A stretch of DNA of 64,000 nt. Source: Thalassobius sp050633445 (GTDB taxonomy: Bacteria > Pseudomonadota > Alphaproteobacteria > Rhodobacterales > Rhodobacteraceae). The stretch lies in the NCBI GenBank assembly GCA_050633445.1, contig JBOEGN010000031.1, positions 1-64,000 of the forward strand, given 5' to 3'. The translations under genes were made by a program, and so were the position numbers. Shown here in pieces: positions 55,802-63,594 of the stretch (positions are counted from its first letter, which is position 1; each line of letters opens with the position of its first letter). The notes under the pieces are model-generated. The model worked only from the letters and a program-made list of their open reading frames with translations, was not told the DNA's origin and ran no database searches.

Positions 55802-57952
55802 ATGAGCTCGGGTAAATCGAGCCGCTCTCATCGCGCCGCTGGCAAACACGCCCTTCGGGTTGGCGTTTTGGCGATGCTCATGACCTCCAGCGCGGCGCTG
55901 GCGCAGGACGTGACGACCTTCAACTTGTACGGCACTCCGGGCATGATCGACATGCCCACGGCGGAAATGGCGCCTGACGCAACGCTGTCGTCAACCATTT
56001 CCTACTTCGGTGGCAACACCCGCAGCACGCTGACCTTTCAGGTCCTGCCGCGCCTGACCGGGTCATTCCGGTATTCGGCGATCCGGCACCTATACGTGCC
56101 AACCTGGACCGACAGCAGCTATTACGACCGCAGCTTTGATCTGCGATACCAGGTTTGGGACGAGACCAATCTGCGCCCGGCAGTTTCGGTTGGTTTGCAG
56201 GATTTCATCGGCACCGGCCTTTATGGTGGCGAATATATCGTCGCCAGCAAGACCCTTGGCAACCGCCTGCACCTGACTGGTGGTTTGGGGTGGGGCCGTC
56301 TGGGCAGCTATGATCCTTTGGGGTCGACCAGCACCCGCCCGACCGAAATCCTGGGTCAGGGTGGTATCCCCACATATGATCGCTGGTTCCGCGGTGACTT
56401 TGCCGCCTTTGGTGGGGTCGCTTACCGGGCCACGGACCGCCTGACGCTGAAGGCCGAGTATTCTTCGGACGCGTATGTGCAAGAGACCGACACCACTGGT
56501 ATCGGGCCGGTGTTCGCAAAGAAATCGCCCTGGAACTTCGGTGTCGACTATCGGCTGCGCAACGGGACGCAGCTGTCATTCTATCATATGTATGGCTCGG
56601 AATTTGGCGCTCAGGTGACGTTCCATGCTAATCCCAAGAAATCCAATGCGCCCAGCGGCAGCGAACAGGCCCCCTTGCCGGTCAAGCCGCGCTCGGCGGG
56701 TGCCAAGTCAAATCTGGGCTGGCAAAACAACGTCGAGCTGGTGCAAGGCCTGCCTACCCGCATGCGCAAATCCTTGGAAAGCCAGGGGTTGATCTACGAG
56801 GGCATGACCCTGACCGCCAACACCGCGACGCTGCGGATGGCCAACAAAACCTACGGCTACGAGCCCGAGGCCGTCGGTCGCGCCGCCCGCACCATGACGC
56901 GCATCCTGCCCGGTTCCGTCGAGACCTTTGTGATCATCCCCGTCGTGCGCGGCATGGCAATGTCGGCGATCACGCTCAAGCGTTCGGATCTTGAGCGGCT
57001 GGAAAACGCCCCGGCTGATCAGATGCTGGCCAAGCTGGGCGTTTCTGATGCGCGCGGCATGGTTCCCCCTCTCGAAGGTGGTATCCAGCAACGTTTGAAC
57101 TGGTCGATCAGCCCCTACATGCAGCTGAGCGTGTTTGACCCGGACAACCCTGTCCGCGCGGATTTCGGCATTCGCGCCCGCGCAAAATATCTGATCGCGC
57201 CGAATATCATCGCGTCAGGCTCGATCGCGAAAAAGCTGTCGGGCAACCTGGATTCTGTGACCCGCGCCATCCCCTCGGGTCTGGCCCGCGTGCGCACCGA
57301 TTACGCCCAATACAGCCAACAAGGCGACCCGGCCTTGGAACATCTGACGCTTAGCGCCTACGGCCGTCCGGGCAAAAACTTGTACAGCCGTGTTACCGCC
57401 GGGTATCTGGAAACCATGTATGCTGGTGTCTCTGGCGAGGTTCTTTGGAAACCCGTCAACAGCCGCCTGGCCATCGGAGGCGAGCTGAACTGGGTTCGCC
57501 CGCGCGACTTTGACCAGCAATTCGGTCTGCGCAGCCGCGTGACGTCGTCCGGTATCATCCCCGAGCTGAACGGCCATATCTCGGCCTATTACGACATGGG
57601 CAATGGCTTTCATGGTCAGTTGGATGTCGGCAGCTATCTGGCAGGCGATATCGGTGCGACCTTCTCGTTGGATCGTGAATTCGCAAATGGATGGCGCGTT
57701 GGGGCCTATGCGACCTTTACCGATGCCAGCATCGACGATTTCGGCGAAGGCTCGTTCGACAAAGGTATCCGGGTGACATTGCCGTTTGCCTGGGCGTCGG
57801 GCAGACCTTCGCGCACGACCAATACGGTCACGATTCAGTCCCTGACCCGCGATGGCGGTGCCCGTCTGAATGTGGGCGATCGCCTTTACCCGATGGTGCG
57901 CGATTATCATCAACCCGATCTTGCGCGTGAATGGGAGCTTTTCTGGAGATGA
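55802..57952 (+). CDS. YjbH-family outer-membrane exopolysaccharide protein (716 aa)
   Basis: A signal peptide (ALRVGVLAMLMTSSAALAQ) leads into a beta-rich protein starting FNLYGTPGMIDMPTAEMAPD, which is the hallmark opening of the YjbH/GfcD (DUF940) family. Many alternating aromatic strands and a C-terminal aromatic end (WELFWR) fit an outer-membrane barrel. In enterobacteria YjbH is encoded with YjbE, F and G and is linked to exopolysaccharide production or export. Here it overlaps the YjbF-like lipoprotein gene by four bases (ATGA at 57949-57952). Several in-frame ATGs exist: 55781 and 55802 both leave a signal peptide and 55664 does not. I prefer 55802 (MSSGKSS), with GGGATG upstream. Confidence 0.8.
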   Translation: MSSGKSSRSHRAAGKHALRVGVLAMLMTSSAALAQDVTTFNLYGTPGMIDMPTAEMAPDATLSSTISYFGGNTRSTLTFQVLPRLTGSFRYSAIRHLYVPTWTDSSYYDRSFDLRYQVWDETNLRPAVSVGLQDFIGTGLYGGEYIVASKTLGNRLHLTGGLGWGRLGSYDPLGSTSTRPTEILGQGGIPTYDRWFRGDFAAFGGVAYRATDRLTLKAEYSSDAYVQETDTTGIGPVFAKKSPWNFGVDYRLRNGTQLSFYHMYGSEFGAQVTFHANPKKSNAPSGSEQAPLPVKPRSAGAKSNLGWQNNVELVQGLPTRMRKSLESQGLIYEGMTLTANTATLRMANKTYGYEPEAVGRAARTMTRILPGSVETFVIIPVVRGMAMSAITLKRSDLERLENAPADQMLAKLGVSDARGMVPPLEGGIQQRLNWSISPYMQLSVFDPDNPVRADFGIRARAKYLIAPNIIASGSIAKKLSGNLDSVTRAIPSGLARVRTDYAQYSQQGDPALEHLTLSAYGRPGKNLYSRVTAGYLETMYAGVSGEVLWKPVNSRLAIGGELNWVRPRDFDQQFGLRSRVTSSGIIPELNGHISAYYDMGNGFHGQLDVGSYLAGDIGATFSLDREFANGWRVGAYATFTDASIDDFGEGSFDKGIRVTLPFAWASGRPSRTTNTVTIQSLTRDGGARLNVGDRLYPMVRDYHQPDLAREWELFWR

Positions 57953-58629
57953 GCCGCTTGTCCTTTGTAAAACGACCCGCCCTGGCGTGCTTGGCCGCTT
58001 TGATGATCGCAGGATGTTCGAACGCCAGTTCGGAACTGAACCTTAAGAGCGCGCTTAAATCGGTATTCAACCGGAGTGAAAATACGCAGGCCGCAGCCCC
58101 GGCAAAAGTCGACATCAACACTATTTTGCGGCAAACGGCCCCGGCCTCTTTGGTGCTTGTGAACCTGACAGACCACGACAACATTTCGGCCTTGATGCTG
58201 GAAATCGAGTCAAACGGCGGTTTCCGCACCTATGGCACCGCAGCCAAACAGAGCGTAACCTTTCGGAACGGCCTGATTACCTCCACGCGTGGCTTGGGCG
58301 ACGATCTTATGGCCTCGATCAGTGGGGACAGCCGGGCGCTGATCCGCGCCCGCCGTGCTGGTACAGGCACTCGTGTGATGGATCATGTAAACGGCGCTGG
58401 CGAGCTGCTTCGTCAGACCTTTTCCTGCGAAACTTTCGTGACAGGGTCCGGTCGCGTCAAGCAAGGCGCCGTCAACGCGGCGACGACCGAGCTGACCGAA
58501 AACTGCGCCTCTGCGCAGAACAAATTCACCAATGTCTATCAGATCAGCGGGTCTGGTATGATCCTCAGCTCGACCCAATGGATCGGGCCCGGCGCGGGTT
58601 ATGTCGAGGTCAAAGTCCTTCGACCTTGA
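57949..58629 (+). CDS. YjbF/GfcB-family lipoprotein (226 aa)
   Basis: A short positively charged N-terminus and hydrophobic core end in the lipobox LMIAGC (Cys about 23), followed by Ser/Ala, so the mature protein is probably an outer-membrane lipoprotein. The body has a series of beta strands (LIRARRAGTGTRVMD, SCETFVTGSGRVK) that fit the YjbF/GfcB family. Its start overlaps the stop of the YjbH-like gene (ATGA), and a strong terminator follows. In enterobacteria YjbF and YjbH are partners of the same exopolysaccharide pathway; the coupling here supports that. Confidence 0.8.
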   Translation: MSRLSFVKRPALACLAALMIAGCSNASSELNLKSALKSVFNRSENTQAAAPAKVDINTILRQTAPASLVLVNLTDHDNISALMLEIESNGGFRTYGTAAKQSVTFRNGLITSTRGLGDDLMASISGDSRALIRARRAGTGTRVMDHVNGAGELLRQTFSCETFVTGSGRVKQGAVNAATTELTENCASAQNKFTNVYQISGSGMILSSTQWIGPGAGYVEVKVLRP

Positions 58630-58651
58630 TGACCTAACTCGTTCAAACACA

Positions 58652-58677
58652 AAAGGCGGCCCTGCTTGGCCGCCTTT
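58652..58677 (+). terminator. Strong rho-independent terminator after yjbF-like gene
   Basis: AAAGGCGGCC / GGCCGCCTTT is a 10-bp stem with a 6-base loop (CTGCTT), followed by further T residues. It lies 22 bases past the stop. Confidence 0.9.
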
Positions 58678-58719
58678 TTTTGTTCAGGTGTCTTTTCGAA
58701 AGCAACCCTCAGACATGAA

Positions 58720-58747
58720 AAAAGGCACGAGATCCCTCGTGCCTTTT
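58720..58747 (-). terminator. Rho-independent terminator of the 64-aa peptide gene
   Basis: AAAAGGCACGAG / CTCGTGCCTTTT is a 12-bp stem with a 4-base loop. Read on the minus strand it is followed by further T residues and sits 27 bases after the stop of the small gene. Confidence 0.85.
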
Positions 58748-58773
58748 CCCGAATTTTTTTGACGCAAGCGAAC

Positions 58774-58968
58774 TTAGGAGTCGCCAGCAGCCGCGATGCC
58801 GATGATCAGGATAGCGGCGCCAACAGCGGCCAAAGCCGAAGACTCACCCACGGCCAGGCTGGCCTGAGTCGAGACGAAGGGATCGTCGTTGGTTGCGGTG
58901 TCAGCAACAGCCGGAGCGGCCGAAGCCAGTGCCAGAGCGGCAGCGGCGGCAATGGTAAATTTTTTCAT
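58774..58968 (-). CDS. Small exported Ala-rich peptide (64 aa), YjbE/GfcA-like
   Basis: A classic signal peptide (MKKFTIAAAAALALASAAPA, likely cut after AVA) leads to a 42-residue mature part: an acidic Thr/Ser stretch (DTATNDDPFVSTQ) and a C-terminal hydrophobic Gly/Ala/Ile segment ending GDS. The ribosome binding site GGAGAGACATT is strong and a clear terminator follows, so the gene is real despite its size. Enterobacterial yjbE/gfcA encode similarly small secreted Ala/Ser/Thr-rich peptides beside yjbF and yjbH; here the peptide gene converges on yjbH-yjbF. The shared role is an inference from size, composition and position, not from sequence identity. Confidence 0.75.
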   Translation of the reverse strand: MKKFTIAAAAALALASAAPAVADTATNDDPFVSTQASLAVGESSALAAVGAAILIIGIAAAGDS

Positions 58969-59159
58969 AATGTCTCTCCAACATCCAGAATGAGATGACT
59001 CGGGAAACCCGGTCTCACTCCTTTTCTCACATCAATTCCAAAAAGAAAACCTACTTGCTGCAGAGCGGCACGAAAATTGACGGATTTTCGCTGATTTGCC
59101 TATGGATTGCTCCAAAATCGCAACAGTTGGGCCCGATTCACCCGCTTAAGGCGAGTAAA

Positions 59160-60257
59160 TCAGGTGTTAAACAAGAAATGCATGACATCGCCGTCCTGCA
59201 CCACATAGCCCTTACCCTCGGCCCGCAGCTTGCCAGTTTCACGGGCTTTGGCCTCGCCACCACAAGAAATATAGTCATCATAGGCTATGGTTTCGGCCCG
59301 GATAAAGCCCTTTTCGAAGTCACCATGGATGACGCCTGCGGCTTGCGGCGCTTGCGTTCCGACGCGAATCGTCCAGGCGCGGGCCTCTTTGGGGCCGACG
59401 GTGAAGTAGGTTTCCAGGTGCAGCAGCTCGTAACCCGCGCGGATCAGACGATCCAGGCCCGCCTCTTCCAGCCCCATCTCCTCGAGGAACATGGTGGCTT
59501 CATCCTCGTCCAGCTGGCTGATCTCTTCTTCGATCTGGGCCGAGATGATCACGTGCGAATTGCCCTGCTCGGCTGCCATCGCTGCGACCTTGGCCGAGAA
59601 TTCATTCCCCTCGGCGGCCTCAGCCTCGCCGACATTGCAGACATACAGAACCGGTTTGGTGGTCAGCAGTTGCAACTGGCCCCAGGTTTTGCGGTCGTCG
59701 GCATCCACTTCGACCAGACGTGCAGGTTTGCCGTCTTCCAGCATCTCTTGGGCCGCGGCCAGCAGGCGATCCTGATCTTTGGCCTCTTTGTCGTTGCCCT
59801 TCAGCTTGCGCACCAGATTGGCGCGGCGCTTTTCGATGGATTCCAGATCGGCCAGCATCAGCTCGGTCTCGATGGTATCGGCATCCGCCACGGGATCAAC
59901 GCGCCCGTCCACATGGGTCACGTCGCCATCTTCGAAACAACGCAGCACATGAGCGATCGCGTCGGTTTCGCGGATGTTAGCCAGGAATTGGTTGCCCAGG
60001 CCCTCGCCCTTCGAGGCCCCTTTGACCAGACCGGCGATATCAACAAAGGTCATCCGGGTCGGGATGATCTGCTTGGAGCCTGCAATCTCGGCCAGGGTAT
60101 CCAGGCGCGCATCGGGCACGGCCACATCACCGACGTTCGGCTCAATCGTACAGAAAGGAAAATTCGCTGCCTGCGCCGCAGCCGTTTTCGTCAACGCATT
60201 GAACAGGGTCGATTTGCCTACATTCGGCAGCCCGACAATACCCATCTTGAAACCCAT
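59160..60257 (-). CDS. ychF: Redox-regulated ATPase YchF (Obg-type GTPase fold)
   Basis: The 365-residue protein begins MGFKMGIVGLPNVGKSTLFN (P-loop) and has the FCTIEPNVGDVAVPD switch I region, FVDIAGLVKGASKGEGLGN (G3), and the altered G4 motif NVGEAE in place of NKxD, which explains preference for ATP. A coiled-coil insertion (about 130-200) and a C-terminal TGS-like domain (YFTVGPKEARAWTIR, then VIHGDFEKGFIRAE) complete the YchF plan. YchF is a universally conserved ribosome-associated ATPase. It is a core gene and shows nothing odd here. Confidence 0.97.
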   Translation of the reverse strand: MGFKMGIVGLPNVGKSTLFNALTKTAAAQAANFPFCTIEPNVGDVAVPDARLDTLAEIAGSKQIIPTRMTFVDIAGLVKGASKGEGLGNQFLANIRETDAIAHVLRCFEDGDVTHVDGRVDPVADADTIETELMLADLESIEKRRANLVRKLKGNDKEAKDQDRLLAAAQEMLEDGKPARLVEVDADDRKTWGQLQLLTTKPVLYVCNVGEAEAAEGNEFSAKVAAMAAEQGNSHVIISAQIEEEISQLDEDEATMFLEEMGLEEAGLDRLIRAGYELLHLETYFTVGPKEARAWTIRVGTQAPQAAGVIHGDFEKGFIRAETIAYDDYISCGGEAKARETGKLRAEGKGYVVQDGDVMHFLFNT

Positions 60258-60451
60258 CTGCGGCCTCCGTGTGATCAGATGTCTGATCCGTTAAATATCC
60301 AGTTGGCCGCTCTTAGAACGCGCAAGCCTGCATGGCAAGGCCGCGTACCCTGCCCTCCCCCATGGAAATTGCGCTTTTCGCGCGTTCCAGCCATTGAGTT
60401 CCGTCCCCATTTGCGGCACATCGGGGCGAACGACAGAATGGGGATCCCGGT

Positions 60452-61243
60452 ATGACACGCATCGACGCCAAGTTCGCCGAGTTGAACGCAGCAGGCAAGA
60501 AAGCCTTCGTCGCCTATATCATGGCGGGCGACCCCAACTACGACACCTCTTTAGAAGTGCTGAAGGGTCTGCCCGAAGCCGGCGTTGACGTGATCGAGCT
60601 GGGCCTGCCCTTTACCGACCCCATGGCCGATGGTCCCACCATCCAGCTGGCCGGTCAGCGCGCGCTGGAGGCCGGACAGACCCTGCAAAAGACGCTGGAT
60701 ATGGCGACGGATTTCCGCAAGGGCGACGATACGACCCCGATCGTTCTGATGGGCTACTATAACCCGATCTTCAATCGCGGCGTTGATCAGTTTCTGGTGG
60801 ACGCAAAAGAGGCCGGCATCGACGGCTTGATCGTCGTGGACCTGCCCCCCGAGGAAGACGACGAGCTGTGCATCCCCGCGCAAAAGGCCGGGCTGAACTT
60901 TATCCGTCTGGCCACGCCGACCACGGATGATGAGCGCCTTCCGACCGTGCTGCAAAACACCAGCGGCTTTGTCTATTACGTTTCGATCACTGGCATCACC
61001 GGCGCCGCTGCGGCTCAATCCGCCGACGTCGCCCCCGAGGTCGCGCGTATCAAAGCCAAAACCGACCTTCCAGTGATTGTGGGCTTCGGCATCCGCACCC
61101 CTGACACATCCGAATCCATCGCCAGCGTTGCCGACGGCTGCGTCGTCGGTTCAGCAATCGTCGGAGAAATCGCCTCGGGCAAACCCGTAAGCGACGTCCT
61201 GAGCTTCGTCAAATCCCTGGCCGACGGCGCCCACCGCGCCTAA
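60452..61243 (+). CDS. trpA: Tryptophan synthase alpha chain
   Basis: The 263-residue protein is a TIM barrel with the TrpA signature around VIELGLPFTDPMADGPTIQ; the catalytic Glu49 and Asp60 fall at the same numbers as in E. coli. Later landmarks are GFVYYVSITGITGA and the phosphate-binding GFGIRTPDT. It cleaves indole-3-glycerol phosphate to indole and glyceraldehyde-3-phosphate and channels indole to TrpB. The trpB gene is not adjacent in this window; the divergent neighbour is ychF. Confidence 0.97.
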   Translation: MTRIDAKFAELNAAGKKAFVAYIMAGDPNYDTSLEVLKGLPEAGVDVIELGLPFTDPMADGPTIQLAGQRALEAGQTLQKTLDMATDFRKGDDTTPIVLMGYYNPIFNRGVDQFLVDAKEAGIDGLIVVDLPPEEDDELCIPAQKAGLNFIRLATPTTDDERLPTVLQNTSGFVYYVSITGITGAAAAQSADVAPEVARIKAKTDLPVIVGFGIRTPDTSESIASVADGCVVGSAIVGEIASGKPVSDVLSFVKSLADGAHRA

Positions 61244-61530
61244 ACTCTTCTTGAATTGAGCGCGCTGCCGCGCGCACACGATATCTCGTCATCGGCCTTC
61301 GGCCGTTTCCGCGGGAATTGGTTATTTATGCCAAGAAGAAGCCGCTTCTGCTTTTTCCAAATATCCCGGGGGAGCGCCAAAGGCGCGGGGGCAGAGCCCC
61401 ATAAACTGCTCTAACGTGCCGAGAGCTTTCGTTGTCCTGAATGACGTCATGCCCCACGCGGATTTACATTGCCCTTCATGCCTCATATTGGTAAATATTT
61501 CTCACCAATATGAGCAAAAAGGCCAGATTC
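61244..61530. other. Intergenic region between trpA and lldD
   Basis: No gene is supported. A small hairpin CGGCC-TTC-GGCCG near 61293-61305 may weakly end trpA transcription. The rest contains the extragenic palindromic element listed separately and a short inverted repeat, CATATTGGT / ACCAATATG, near 61484-61512 just before the lldD start, which could be an operator. Confidence 0.4.
61356..61401. repeat. Roseobacter-type extragenic palindromic (REP-like) element
   Basis: The segment begins CCAAATATCCCGGGGGAG, continues with a GCGCC-AAAGG-CGCG hairpin core and ends GGGGGCAGAGCCCC. I recognise this 'ATATCCCGGGGG ... GGGGCAGNGCCCC' design as a family of short intergenic repeats common in Rhodobacteraceae genomes. 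Only one copy is seen in this window, so its repeat status rests on prior knowledge. Confidence 0.55.
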
Positions 61531-62694
61531 ATGCCTGTGATCACCTGTATCGACGACCTCAAGCGTCTATATGAACGCCGCGCGCCACGGATGTTCTATG
61601 ACTATGCCGAAAGCGGCAGTTGGACCGAACAGACCTTTCGCGAGAACACCAGAGATTTCGATCTGATCAGGCTGCGGCAGCGCGTGGCGGTGGATATGTC
61701 GGGACGCTCGACAGCGACGCAGATGATCGGGCAGGACGTGTCTTTGCCCGTGGCGCTGGCGCCGGTGGGGTTAACCGGGATGCAATGCGCTGACGGAGAG
61801 ATCAAGGCCGCCCGCGCCGCCGAGGCCTTTGGGGTGCCGTTTACGCTGTCCACCATGTCGATTAACTCGATCGAGGATGTGGCCGAGGCGACGACAAAAC
61901 CCTTTTGGTTTCAACTATATACGATGAAGGATCAGGATTACCTGCGCCGTCTGATTGACCGCGCCAAGGCGGCGAAATGCTCAGCGCTGGTGATCACACT
62001 GGACCTGCAAATACTGGGGCAGCGGCATAAGGATCTGAAAAACGGGCTGTCTGCGCCGCCCAAGCTGACCCCTGCCACAATCGCCAATCTGATGACGAAA
62101 TGGCGCTGGGGGATTGGCATGCTGGGCGCGAAACGGCGGCATTTCGGCAATGTTGTGGGCCATGTCGAGGGGATTTCGGACGCGGCTGATCTGGGCGCCT
62201 GGACGGCCGAGCAGTTCGACCCAACGCTGGACTGGGGCAAGATTGCCGCCATCAAGGAAATGTGGGGCGGGCCGGTGATCCTCAAGGGGATTCTGGACGC
62301 CGAGGACGCGAAGATGGCGCTGCAGGTCGGCGCGGATGCGATCATTGTGTCGAACCACGGAGGCCGGCAATTGGACGGGGCGATCAGCTCGATCAAGGCG
62401 TTGCCATCGATTTTGGAGGCCGTTGGCGATCAAATCGAGGTGCATCTGGACAGCGGCATCCGCTCGGGTCAGGACATCCTCAAGGCCGTCGCCATGGGCG
62501 CCAAGGGCACCTATATCGGGCGCTCGTTCATCTATGGGCTGGGCGCGATGGGCCAGGCGGGCGTCACCAAGGCGCTGGAGGTGCTGCACAAGGAATTCGA
62601 CACTTCGATGGCGCTGTGCGGACGTCGCCAGGTGGCGGATCTGGATCGCTCCATCCTGATGATTCCACAGGATTTCGAGGGGCGTTGGCAGTAA
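61531..62694 (+). CDS. lldD: FMN-dependent L-lactate dehydrogenase / alpha-hydroxy-acid oxidase
   Basis: A TIM-barrel flavoenzyme of about 387 residues. Landmarks are PRMFYDYAESGSWTEQTFRE near the start, LPVALAPVGLTGM, the substrate-binding FWFQLYTMKD, VILKGILDAEDA with the FMN-binding Lys, and the active-site box SNHGGRQLDG with the catalytic His. The C-terminal HLDSGIRSGQDILKAVAMGA binds the FMN phosphate. It oxidises L-lactate, or a related 2-hydroxy acid, to the 2-keto acid at the membrane or with a quinone. I prefer ATG 61531 (MPVITCIDDLK), the usual family start; ATG 61510 adds seven residues and is also possible. Confidence 0.9.
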   Translation: MPVITCIDDLKRLYERRAPRMFYDYAESGSWTEQTFRENTRDFDLIRLRQRVAVDMSGRSTATQMIGQDVSLPVALAPVGLTGMQCADGEIKAARAAEAFGVPFTLSTMSINSIEDVAEATTKPFWFQLYTMKDQDYLRRLIDRAKAAKCSALVITLDLQILGQRHKDLKNGLSAPPKLTPATIANLMTKWRWGIGMLGAKRRHFGNVVGHVEGISDAADLGAWTAEQFDPTLDWGKIAAIKEMWGGPVILKGILDAEDAKMALQVGADAIIVSNHGGRQLDGAISSIKALPSILEAVGDQIEVHLDSGIRSGQDILKAVAMGAKGTYIGRSFIYGLGAMGQAGVTKALEVLHKEFDTSMALCGRRQVADLDRSILMIPQDFEGRWQ

Positions 62695-62716
62695 CCCAAA
62701 CCGCAGACGAAATGCA

Positions 62717-62744
62717 AAAAGCCCCTTATGAAAAAGGGTCTTTT
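62717..62744 (+). terminator. Rho-independent terminator after lldD
   Basis: AAAAGCCCCTT / AAGGGTCTTTT is an 11-bp stem with one mismatch and a 6-base loop, ending in a T-run. It starts 23 bases after the stop. Confidence 0.7.
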
Positions 62745-62782
62745 CAAAGCATGAAGACTGGTTTATACGCGCGACTTCATGT

Positions 62783-62807
62783 GGGGATACAGCCTTGGAG
62801 GATCCCC
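62783..62807 (+). promoter_or_regulatory. Leader hairpin before rplY
   Basis: GGGGAT and ATCCCC pair across 13 bases, 26 bases upstream of the rplY start. It may be a leader structure for control of the ribosomal protein gene; the evidence is only the pairing. Confidence 0.3.
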
Positions 62808-62832
62808 CGAACCCATAGCTAGGAGAAATACT

Positions 62833-63468
62833 ATGGCTGGAGAAATTCCTGACCTCAACGCTGAGGTCCGCACGGGGACAGGCAAGGGCGCCGCTCGTCA
62901 GGCACGTCGCGCGGGCAAAGTGCCCGGAATCGTTTTTGGTGGCGACGCAGAACCGCTGCCTATTAGCGTTCCGTTCAACGAACTGTTCAAACGCCTGAAA
63001 GCCGGTCGCTTTAAATCGACCCTGTTCAACATGAAAGTTGAAGGCCAGGAAGATGTTCGCGTGATCTGCCGCGACGTCCAGCGGGACGTTGTCAAAGACC
63101 TGCCGACCCACGTCGACTTCATGCGTCTGCGTCGCACCTCGCGCATCAACCTGTTCATCCACGTTGATTTCGTGAACCAGGAAACCTGCCCCGGCATCAA
63201 AAAGGGCGGCGTGCTGACCATCGTGCGCCCCGAAGTTGAGCTGGAAGTGCTGGCCGGTGAGATCCCTGATCACATCACCGTTGACCTGGCGAACGCCGAA
63301 GTTGGCGACGTGCTGCACATCAGCGACGTGACCCTGCCCGAAGGCGCCAAGCCGACCATCGACCGTGACTTCGTCATCGCGAATGTCTCGGCTCCGTCGG
63401 GTCTGCGTTCGGAAGAGAACGAAGGCGACGAAGGCGAAGCTGAAGAAGTCGCAGCCGCAGAAGAATAA
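62833..63468 (+). CDS. rplY: 50S ribosomal protein L25, general stress (Ctc) form
   Basis: The 211-residue product begins MAGEIPDLNAEVRTGTGKGA, then ARQARRAGKVPGIVFGG, the standard opening of L25/Ctc. The L25 domain (1-95; binds 5S rRNA) is followed by the TL5-like beta domain (about 100-185; VLTIVRPEVELEVLAGEIPD) and an acidic tail (EENEGDEGEAEEVAAAEE). ATG 62833 has AGGAGA five bases upstream; an earlier in-frame ATG adds 18 residues foreign to the family. The usual partner, pth, follows on the same strand after a terminator. Confidence 0.95.
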   Translation: MAGEIPDLNAEVRTGTGKGAARQARRAGKVPGIVFGGDAEPLPISVPFNELFKRLKAGRFKSTLFNMKVEGQEDVRVICRDVQRDVVKDLPTHVDFMRLRRTSRINLFIHVDFVNQETCPGIKKGGVLTIVRPEVELEVLAGEIPDHITVDLANAEVGDVLHISDVTLPEGAKPTIDRDFVIANVSAPSGLRSEENEGDEGEAEEVAAAEE

Positions 63469-63503
63469 TCTGCGCTGCACCCCGCATTTGGGGGACAGTA
63501 TCG

Positions 63504-63529
63504 GGCGCGGCCTTCGGGTCGCGCCTTTT
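63504..63529 (+). terminator. Rho-independent terminator between rplY and pth
   Basis: GGCGCGGCC-TTCG-GGTCGCGCC, a 9-bp stem with a stable TTCG tetraloop and one G-T pair, followed by TTTT. Partial read-through to pth is plausible since the two genes are often cotranscribed. Confidence 0.8.
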
Positions 63530-63594
63530 GCATTTGATAGACATTCCCGGCGCATGGCCCTACCCTGCCCGCGTCCGAAACAGGGGTGAACGAC

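Noticed and set aside
58995..60455. 486-codon open frame on the + strand
   Set aside because: It is the antisense shadow of ychF, which has a full set of YchF motifs on the minus strand.
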